From Lachnospiraceae bacterium (lineage in GTDB: Bacteria; Bacillota; Clostridia; Lachnospirales; Lachnospiraceae): a stretch of DNA of 5,477 nucleotides. Position 1 is the first letter of the stretch, and each line of letters opens with the position of its first letter. The notes under the pieces were generated by a model that worked only from the letters and a program-made list of their open reading frames with translations, was not told the origin of the DNA and searched no databases. Shown in pieces: positions 1 to 5,139 of this stretch. The stretch lies in the NCBI GenBank assembly GCA_003488445.1, contig DNLO01000140.1:1-5477 (forward strand), read 5' to 3'. A program made the translations under genes and the position numbers.

Positions 1-326
1 CCCGTACTTCCGGCAGAGACGAAAGCATCACACTTTCCCTCTTTCACCAGATTCAGGGCCTTTACCAGAGATGAATCCCTCTTCTTTCGTATGGCCATGA
101 CAGGAGCCTCGTCCATTCCTATGACCTCCGTGGAGTCCACAGTCTCTATCCTGCCATCGGGGAAAGTATATTTGGACAGCTCACGTGCCACAGCATCGTG
201 ATCTCCTACGAGATATACCTTTACGTTGTCATTGTCCCGTACCGCATCCACGGCACCTTTTACTATTTCCACCGGGGCATTGTCGCCACCCATTGCGTCC
301 AATGCCACATTCACATATCCAGCCAT
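1..326 (-). CDS. plsX: Phosphate acyltransferase PlsX, N-terminal part (cut by window edge)
   Basis: PlsX is a peripheral membrane enzyme that converts acyl-ACP plus phosphate into acyl-phosphate, which PlsY then uses to acylate glycerol-3-phosphate at the start of phospholipid synthesis. The visible 108 residues carry the family signature LDAMGGDNAP at residues 9-18, the block MDEAPVMAIRKKRDSSL at 71-87 and the AGST(G) stretch at 105-108, at the expected spacing. The remaining two thirds lie beyond position 1. The ATG at 326-324 is chosen because the DAMGGDNAP motif follows at the usual distance and a GGGAG ribosome binding site lies at 333-337, six bases upstream. A separate promoter (356-384) sits just upstream, so plsX need not depend on read-through from rpmF. 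rpmF next to plsX is a common bacterial arrangement, although here a 66-codon ORF lies between them. Identification is secure. Confidence 0.97.
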   Translation of the reverse strand, partial: MAGYVNVALDAMGGDNAPVEIVKGAVDAVRDNDNVKVYLVGDHDAVARELSKYTFPDGRIETVDSTEVIGMDEAPVMAIRKKRDSSLVKALNLVKEGKCDAFVSAGST

Positions 327-355
327 ATGTCACTCCCACTTAAGCCTACCAAACT

Positions 356-384
356 ATGATACAAGAGCCATACATATACGTCAA
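356..384 (-). promoter_or_regulatory. Predicted sigma-A promoter of plsX
   Basis: On the minus strand a -35 box TTGACG (379-384) is followed by a 17-base spacer (362-378) and a -10 box TATCAT (356-361). Each box differs from consensus by one base and the spacing is optimal. Transcription would start near 349, giving a leader of about 23 bases that contains the plsX ribosome binding site. The position between the stop codon of the 66-codon ORF (428) and the plsX start (326) supports a dedicated promoter. No known lipid-regulator operator (for example a FapR box) was recognised over it. Confidence 0.72.
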
Positions 385-391
385 TTATGAC

Positions 392-428
392 ATGCCTGAA
401 TGGAATATATGTTTTCCAGCGCAGGCAT
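392..428 (-). repeat. Nested inverted repeat between the 66-codon ORF and plsX
   Basis: ATGCCTG at 392-398 pairs perfectly with CAGGCAT at 422-428. Inside it, TGGAA at 401-405 pairs with TTCCA at 414-418, leaving an 8-base loop and a small 2/3-base internal loop. In minus-strand RNA this is a 12-pair hairpin that begins inside the stop codon of the 66-codon ORF and ends seven bases before the plsX -35 box. No run of U follows, so it is not a standard intrinsic terminator. It could be an inefficient terminator, an RNA-stabilising hairpin or a protein-binding site. Confidence 0.5.
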
Positions 429-628
429 CATTCCTGATCTGATGAAAGCTCGCCCGGCATGTAGACGTGCCGCGTCGATCCGAAGTTGGCCCTGTAGACC
501 CGCTTCCAGATCTTCCACATATAGGGCAGGGTGATATACTCCCTGTCTATCTTCTTCGTGTCTGCCAGTGCAGACACCTCCGTATACAGTTCCTTTGTGA
601 GCTCGGAATCAAATCTGATCTTTTTCAT
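428..628 (-). CDS. Small hypothetical protein, 66 residues
   Basis: I do not recognise this protein. It is charged and has no signal peptide or obvious membrane segment. The N-terminal half (residues 1-27, KKIRFDSELTKELYTEV and on) is predicted helical and alternately charged; the second half carries aromatic and basic residues (LPYMWKIWKRVYRANF, about 34-49) and ends acidic (SSDQE). The start at 628-626 is supported by AAGGCGG at about 637-643, one mismatch from the ideal AAGGAGG, eight bases upstream. It lies between rpmF and plsX on the same strand, downstream of the rpmF hairpin terminator, and no promoter of its own is visible, so expression would need read-through. An ORF of this length could arise by chance, but the ribosome binding site and placement favour a real gene. 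Confidence 0.5.
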   Translation of the reverse strand: MKKIRFDSELTKELYTEVSALADTKKIDREYITLPYMWKIWKRVYRANFGSTRHVYMPGELSSDQE

Positions 629-645
629 GGTTTTTTCCGCCTTGT

Positions 646-673
646 AGAAAGAAACTCCGGTGTGTACCGGAGT
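646..673 (-). terminator. Rho-independent terminator after rpmF
   Basis: A perfect 8-bp stem, ACTCCGGT (654-661) with ACCGGAGT (666-673), closes a 4-base loop. In minus-strand RNA it begins 14 bases after the rpmF stop codon and is followed by a U-rich but interrupted tail (UUCUUUCU, 653-646). The C interruptions suggest incomplete termination, which would let some transcripts continue into the 66-codon ORF and plsX. Confidence 0.7.
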
Positions 674-687
674 CTCTGAGATCTCAT

Positions 688-867
688 TTAGTCTTCAGCG
701 AGAACCTTTTTCTTGTTGTATGTCCCGCAGTTCTTGCAGACCCTGTGGGGAAGCATCAGCTCTCCGCAGTTAGGACATTTCACAAGGTTCATCGTATCCA
801 TTTTCCAATTGGCACGTCTCTGATCTCTGTGTCCCTTGGATGATTTATTTTTAGGGCAAATCGACAT
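688..867 (-). CDS. rpmF: 50S ribosomal protein L32
   Basis: L32 is a small zinc-ribbon protein of the large ribosomal subunit. The 59-residue product matches the family in length. The basic N-terminal segment (MSICPKNKSSKGHRDQRRANWK) is typical of clostridial L32, and the four zinc ligands are intact as CPNC (31-34) and CKNC (44-47), so this is the zinc-binding (C+) form. The ATG at 867-865 is fixed by a perfect AAGGAGGTG ribosome binding site at 873-881, seven bases upstream when counted from AAGGAGG. A consensus promoter at 905-933 drives it and a hairpin at 654-673 follows it. The gene for the DUF177/YceD protein that often precedes rpmF is absent; a two-component regulator gene ends 75 bases upstream instead. 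Identification is secure. Confidence 0.97.
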   Translation of the reverse strand: MSICPKNKSSKGHRDQRRANWKMDTMNLVKCPNCGELMLPHRVCKNCGTYNKKKVLAED

Positions 868-900
868 TTCTTCACCTCCTTATATACTTGGTCACACTCG

Positions 901-941
901 AAACATTATAAAGACAGTATTATCCTTTGTCAATAATGTTT
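901..941. repeat. 9-bp inverted repeat bracketing the rpmF promoter
   Basis: AAACATTAT at 901-909 and ATAATGTTT at 933-941 are perfect reverse complements separated by 23 bases, with arm centres 32 bases apart, about three helical turns. One arm covers most of the -10 box and the other touches the first base of the -35 box. Part of the match follows from the -10 sequence itself. An operator for a repressor with paired sites is possible; the sequence matches no operator I know. No U tract follows, so a terminator for the upstream operon is unlikely. Confidence 0.5.
905..933 (-). promoter_or_regulatory. Consensus sigma-A promoter of rpmF
   Basis: On the minus strand TTGACA (928-933) and TATAAT (905-910) are both perfect consensus boxes with an ideal 17-base spacer (911-927). 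The predicted start near 898 gives a leader of about 30 bases ending in the strong rpmF ribosome binding site. The -35 box begins nine bases beyond the stop codon of the response regulator gene, so rpmF has its own strong promoter rather than depending on the signalling operon. Confidence 0.9.
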
Positions 942-942
942 T

Positions 943-1710
943 TTACTTTATACTCACGCCCTCATTTATGAAGTACGTGGATATGGTATCGCGAAGCTCT
1001 TTCTTCTGCACGGTCTTCAGGAGGTATCCCGCAGGCTTCAGAGACAGTACCCTCATTATGCTCTCCTTGTCGCCCCGTCCCGTGAGGAACATCACCGGTA
1101 TATCCGCCGTCTCCGCATCCGACCTGATCATCTCCAGCACCTGGGGACCTGACGTGATGGGCATCTCATAGTCCAGCAGTATCAGATCCGCATGATTCTT
1201 TGCGAGCCATGTGATGGCCTGCATGCCGGAATTTGCCAGAGATACCCTGTAGGTGTCCTTCAGCCAGTCCATTATCATGCTCATATAGGCTACGTCATCA
1301 TCGACTATCAGGATGTTCTTCCGCCTCGCCTGCTGGTTGCCCTCATCCATGTACTTCTCAACGCAGTTCAGCAGCCCCTCTACATCCAGAGGTCTTTCGA
1401 AGAACTCCAGGATAACCCCTGCAGGTATATATTTCTGCAGCGTCTGAAACTCATCCCTGGTGCCGATGACTATCACCTGCCTGTCATCCTTCGTGCAGCT
1501 GTCACTTATAACGGAAAAAGCTTTTGCAGTCGATGCGATATCCTCATCCGTGAATATGAGGATCAGATCCGTGTGCTCGACATTCTCCTTCAGATCCTTG
1601 ATCCTGGGAGCAGAATAGACAGAATCCACCAGCGCACTCTTCAGCTTGGTCTCGATACCTTTTATGACGAAGCCCTCTGCAGCCGCCACTATCATGATCT
1701 TTCTGTTCAT
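943..1710 (-). CDS. Response regulator with tandem receivers (first degenerate), no output domain
   Basis: This 255-residue cytoplasmic protein is two CheY-like domains. The second (about 131-250) is intact: acidic pocket Asp137-Asp139 in ILIVDDD, phosphoacceptor Asp180 in LILLDYEMP, Thr210 in MFLT, and Lys232 in GYLLKT, where Thr replaces the usual proline after the lysine. The first (about 1-122) keeps the fold pattern (IMIVAAAEG, DLILIFTDED, ILEFFERPLDVEGLL) but lacks the acidic pair (AAAE) and has FERP where Lys-Pro is expected, so it is probably not phosphorylated and may bind a partner. No DNA-binding, cyclase or other output domain follows. The gene starts 15 bases after the hybrid kinase stop codon with AGGAGGA at 1718-1724, so it is almost certainly co-transcribed and receives phosphate from that kinase's HPt domain. 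The output is unknown; regulation by protein contact or a phosphate-sink role is inferred. Confidence 0.92.
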   Translation of the reverse strand: MNRKIMIVAAAEGFVIKGIETKLKSALVDSVYSAPRIKDLKENVEHTDLILIFTDEDIASTAKAFSVISDSCTKDDRQVIVIGTRDEFQTLQKYIPAGVILEFFERPLDVEGLLNCVEKYMDEGNQQARRKNILIVDDDVAYMSMIMDWLKDTYRVSLANSGMQAITWLAKNHADLILLDYEMPITSGPQVLEMIRSDAETADIPVMFLTGRGDKESIMRVLSLKPAGYLLKTVQKKELRDTISTYFINEGVSIK

Positions 1711-1725
1711 ATGTCGCTCCTCCTA

Positions 1726-4700
1726 TCACACTTCCTTCAGGATCTCTTTTATGCCGTCCCAGTCAAGCCGTGACAGACACTCTCCCAGTCTGACGAATCT
1801 CTCACTGTCATCCTCCGGCAGCCGGTATTCCTTTACGGAGTCCGTAACCATCTTTGCAAGCTCATAATCCATGGCCTCTGCAAACTCCGAAAGCCCCGCA
1901 TATGCATCCTTCAGCATGTCGGCCGGGATATCCGGACGGTCATCCGCCACACCGAGCTCGGGGGTCAGTGCGTCTATTATGGTCCTGTATTCATTCATCA
2001 GCGCCTCATGGTGTGCCGTGATATACCCGGTATCCCTTTCCTTTCCTGCCATCTCCATGGCTTCGGCATCATTCCCGAGCTGTATGGCTCCCACCAGACG
2101 CGAGCTGCTCTTCAGAGCATGCACTTTTATAGTATAATTCTCCCAGTCTTCGGAATCAAAGAATTTCTGTATCTCACCCGATTTCACCTCGTATGAATCA
2201 TAGTATATCTTCAATACAGACAGGAAAGCCTCCTCCGAGCCGCTGTTCTTTACGGCGGCCTCAGGATCTATGCCCGGGATCTCCTCATACCATTTCGTCT
2301 CACTTATACTCTCATCCGCCGCCTCCCCGGGCGTCTCATCAGACGTCAGGCTCTCGGTATCGTCCGTGTTTTCGGTCTCTTCTTCATCGTATTCATCAAA
2401 CTTTTCCTGCTCTTTAAGCTTTGCGAAGAGCGATTCGAAATTATAGTTCCTGTTACCCTTTACGAGATACAGCAGTCCGAACGTCCCCTCGCCGCAGTTG
2501 GAGGATATTCCTGCCGATGCCTTCTGGAAGATGATATTGTCGAAATCGACCCTCTCTCTCACCTTTTTCTCCACCCACATCAGCTCCTCCTCTGACATTC
2601 CCGCGTACGTGATGAAGATAAAGGATGTATCCGGAAACACAGTGGCCGGGAGCGCATGATCCATATACTTCCCGTAGCAGTTCCTGTCACTTCCGAAAAG
2701 CAGTCCTCCTACTCCCAGCTTATCCTTCTTCATCCTGAGGAACGGTCTGAGCCAGAGTGCGTTGAGCAGGCTGTTCATCATCGGGCTGATCCTGTCGCGC
2801 CTTGCCATGATATCCGTGCTTTTGATCACGAAGCTGCATCTGATGTACTGCTTGGCCTCCTCCAGCTCGGATACGATCTTCTCCACGGGCAGACCCTGCT
2901 GGGCAAGCCTTGCCGCGATCATCACCAGAATACCTGTAGCACTGGACAGCATCTCGGAGTTGACTATGGTCACGTTCTCGAATGACTCTGCCGCCCTGAC
3001 CGCACGTCCGTATTCTCTGCTGCTCCCCGTAGTCAGAGTGATATAGATGAGATGGTGTGCTTTCATCAGCTCCCCTGCAAAGAAAGCTGTCAGAGCCTCT
3101 TCAGTTGGCGGCTCTGAATCCGCCATTTTTGTCTTGTCCGCCATATACCTCACCAGCTCCTCCGAGTCGATGTCTATATTGTCATAGAAGACACCCTCGT
3201 TTGTGATGACCGTATACGGGATTATGCTGATCTGAAGCTCCTTTACGATATTTTGGGGCAGATCGCTCATGGTACTGGTCGCTATGATCACAGGCTTCTT
3301 TTTCGTATAGCCGCTGGCTGTATTCAGCCTGGAGCCCGTCATCTCACTGCCGGCAATGCTTATCACCTTTTCGGCAGGAAGATGGACCATCAGCATATCC
3401 TCCAGCTGGCGTCCGGATACCGGTTTGACCAGATATCCGTCGAAACCTGTATTGTTGTACAGCTCTATATTCTCTCCTCCGGCATTTGCGGTCAGCACCA
3501 CCACAGGTGTGTTCTGGTTCAGCCCGCCCTTCTGTGACCGGATATTCTCGAAGCAGTCTATGCCGTCCATCTCGGGCATAAGATGATCCATAAAGATGAC
3601 GTCATACCGGAACTGCAGAGTCTTCTTCAGTGCCTCGGCACCTGACATGGCAAGATCCACCACCATCCCCGTACCGTCCAGCAGCTTCTCCTCCACCTGC
3701 AGGTTCATCTCATTGTCATCGACTATCAGTATCCTCGCATCCGGTGCATGGAAGCTGTGCTGGAACTTCTCCTGCCCTGACATGCTGCCGATCCCTGATA
3801 TGCTGATATCTCCGATGCGGTTGTCGGAGGAGATACCCTGCTTCAGGGTCACCGAAAAGATTGAACCCTGTCCGTAGACGCTGTTTACGGTTATCTCTCC
3901 CTCCATCAGCTCCACGAGCTGCTTCACTATGGAAAGCCCCAGGCCCGTTCCTTCGATATAGCGGTTCTTCTCCTCATCCACCCTCTGGAAAGTATCGAAA
4001 AGATGAGGCAGGGCATCCGGTTTAATCCCCATCCCGGTATCGGATACATTTATCTTCAGCAGTGCATCTCTTCCATCACCCGTCTCGCACTCCATGTGAA
4101 GACTTACGGAGCCCTCTTTGGTGTATTTCACGGCGTTGTTCAGCAGGTTGATGAGTATCTGCTTTATCCTTACCTCATCACCGAAGAGCACCTCCGGGAC
4201 CCCGGGGTCGATATCCACCTCAAACTTCAGCCCCTTTTCCTCTGCCTTGAGCCAGATCATATTCACGATCTCAGACAGCAGGGACGACACGTTATAGTCC
4301 ACCGGCACTATATCCATCTTGCCTGCCTCGATCTTCGATACGTCGAGGATGTCGTTGATCAGGGCAAGCAGCAGCCTGCCCGCCCCCTGTATGTTGCGGG
4401 CATCCTTTTTTATCTCCTCCGAGGCATCCTCCTGACGGAGTATGATCTCGTTCAGTCCCAGGACGGTGTTTATCGGTGTACGTATCTCATGGCTCATGCT
4501 GGAGAAGAACCGGTTCTGTGATCTGTTGAGCTCCTCCAGCTCCTTTGTCTTCTCCTCTGCGAGTCTGGTCTCCTTCTGTAGTATCCTGGTCCAGAAGCTG
4601 ATCAGTATGGTCAGCACAACGAGTCCTATGATATATTGGACAAATGAATTGGTATAGTTGCTCTTGCGGTAATAGGCTGTCAGATACTCCGGATGATGAT

Positions 4701-5139
4701 ATGCTATGACACCACAGGTCACCAGCAGAGAGGTGTCTATCAGGCAGATGACTATACGGAACACACCGTCCAGGACCATGATCAGATAATAGCTCCCCAA
4801 AAGCATCATCACCATAGTGCCGTTGTCGACACCACCCTTTGTGAAGAATGCAGCCGGGCGCAGGATAAGCACCAGTACGAGCGCTATTGCGATCTTTGCC
4901 ACCTTTATCTTATCCGTCCTGACCAGGATGATAAGTATGACGACACCGACTGCCACCCCCATAAGAGAGGCCAGAGCTGAAGTCAGCGGGTCTCCCAGGA
5001 TCACGGCTGCTACGGCATTGAGCAGCAGTGCCATGAGTTCCAGTGAAGTGAACAGCACGAAAGTCCTGTCCTTGATATAGATCGAAGAATCAAACAGATA
5101 ACTGTTAACCCTTTCGTTCAGCCTCCGGAGTATTCTCAT
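1726..5139 (-). CDS. Membrane hybrid histidine kinase with internal DegV-like domain and HPt
   Basis: A 1137-residue multistep phosphorelay sensor. Six hydrophobic segments (about 27-50, 52-73, 80-98, 106-126, 127-147, 165-186) form a membrane module with little extracellular sequence. A short charged helix (187-207) leads to HisKA, with phosphoacceptor His217 in SMSHEIRTP. The HATPase domain shows the N box (NLLNNAVKYT, 331-340), G1 (DTGMGI, 367-372) and G2 (GTGLGL, 397-402). A receiver follows with Asp474/475, Asp518, Thr550 and Lys572. Residues 614-893 are a DegV-like domain. An acidic linker (about 910-950) precedes HPt (about 957-1060, His1007 in VHALKSSSRLVG) and a helical C-terminus (1068-1137). 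All catalytic residues are present, so it should be active. The ATG (5139-5137) overlaps the preceding stop codon by 4 bp (ATGA), with AAAGGA at 5150-5155 ten bases upstream. This implies translational coupling with the upstream gene; the response regulator gene follows 15 bases downstream. The signal is unknown; a lipid or membrane cue is inferred. Confidence 0.95.
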   Translation of the reverse strand: MRILRRLNERVNSYLFDSSIYIKDRTFVLFTSLELMALLLNAVAAVILGDPLTSALASLMGVAVGVVILIILVRTDKIKVAKIAIALVLVLILRPAAFFTKGGVDNGTMVMMLLGSYYLIMVLDGVFRIVICLIDTSLLVTCGVIAYHHPEYLTAYYRKSNYTNSFVQYIIGLVVLTILISFWTRILQKETRLAEEKTKELEELNRSQNRFFSSMSHEIRTPINTVLGLNEIILRQEDASEEIKKDARNIQGAGRLLLALINDILDVSKIEAGKMDIVPVDYNVSSLLSEIVNMIWLKAEEKGLKFEVDIDPGVPEVLFGDEVRIKQILINLLNNAVKYTKEGSVSLHMECETGDGRDALLKINVSDTGMGIKPDALPHLFDTFQRVDEEKNRYIEGTGLGLSIVKQLVELMEGEITVNSVYGQGSIFSVTLKQGISSDNRIGDISISGIGSMSGQEKFQHSFHAPDARILIVDDNEMNLQVEEKLLDGTGMVVDLAMSGAEALKKTLQFRYDVIFMDHLMPEMDGIDCFENIRSQKGGLNQNTPVVVLTANAGGENIELYNNTGFDGYLVKPVSGRQLEDMLMVHLPAEKVISIAGSEMTGSRLNTASGYTKKKPVIIATSTMSDLPQNIVKELQISIIPYTVITNEGVFYDNIDIDSEELVRYMADKTKMADSEPPTEEALTAFFAGELMKAHHLIYITLTTGSSREYGRAVRAAESFENVTIVNSEMLSSATGILVMIAARLAQQGLPVEKIVSELEEAKQYIRCSFVIKSTDIMARRDRISPMMNSLLNALWLRPFLRMKKDKLGVGGLLFGSDRNCYGKYMDHALPATVFPDTSFIFITYAGMSEEELMWVEKKVRERVDFDNIIFQKASAGISSNCGEGTFGLLYLVKGNRNYNFESLFAKLKEQEKFDEYDEEETENTDDTESLTSDETPGEAADESISETKWYEEIPGIDPEAAVKNSGSEEAFLSVLKIYYDSYEVKSGEIQKFFDSEDWENYTIKVHALKSSSRLVGAIQLGNDAEAMEMAGKERDTGYITAHHEALMNEYRTIIDALTPELGVADDRPDIPADMLKDAYAGLSEFAEAMDYELAKMVTDSVKEYRLPEDDSERFVRLGECLSRLDWDGIKEILKEV
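2461..3300 (-). other. DegV/FakB-like domain inside the hybrid kinase (residues 614-893)
   Basis: The roughly 280-residue segment is the length of a complete free-standing DegV protein and shows its landmarks in order. These are VIIATSTMSDLPQ (617-629, like the family's TDSTADLP), the DNIDID segment (653-658, like DGVDIS), DSEP (674-677, like TSQP), LTTGSSREY (702-710, like SSGLSGTY), IVNSEMLSSATGILV (725-739), IMARRDRIS (777-785, like LRKGGRIS), LLNALWLRPFL (791-801, like LLNIKPIL) and SSNCGEGTFGLLYL (879-892, like GTHTGPGALGVAF). DegV/FakB proteins bind a fatty acid in a buried tunnel. Here the motif Thr of TSQP is Asp674 and the C-terminal motif His is Asn881, so carboxylate binding may be lost or altered. 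The domain lies on the cytoplasmic side between receiver and HPt. The assignment rests on motif order read by eye. Confidence 0.85.

Noticed and set aside
467..679. 70-codon plus-strand frame opposite the 66-codon ORF
   Set aside because: The minus-strand frame has a good ribosome binding site and shares orientation with rpmF and plsX; the plus frame runs through the rpmF terminator hairpin and has no comparable start signal.
677..686. 10-bp palindrome TGAGATCTCA just after the rpmF stop codon
   Set aside because: Too short and without a loop or neighbouring copies; the adjacent 8-bp hairpin with a U-rich tail explains the end of rpmF transcription.
836..1171. 111-codon plus-strand frame spanning the rpmF promoter region
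   Set aside because: It runs antisense across the rpmF start, its promoter and the regulator 3' end; the minus-strand features explain this sequence.
1192..1773. 193-codon open frame on the plus strand
   Set aside because: It lies wholly antisense to the response regulator gene and the kinase 3' end, has no ribosome binding site or recognisable motif, and its composition fits a shadow of the minus-strand codons.
4003..4521. 172-codon open frame on the plus strand
   Set aside because: It is antisense to the HisKA/HATPase region, whose motifs are intact on the minus strand; no start signal or domain is visible.
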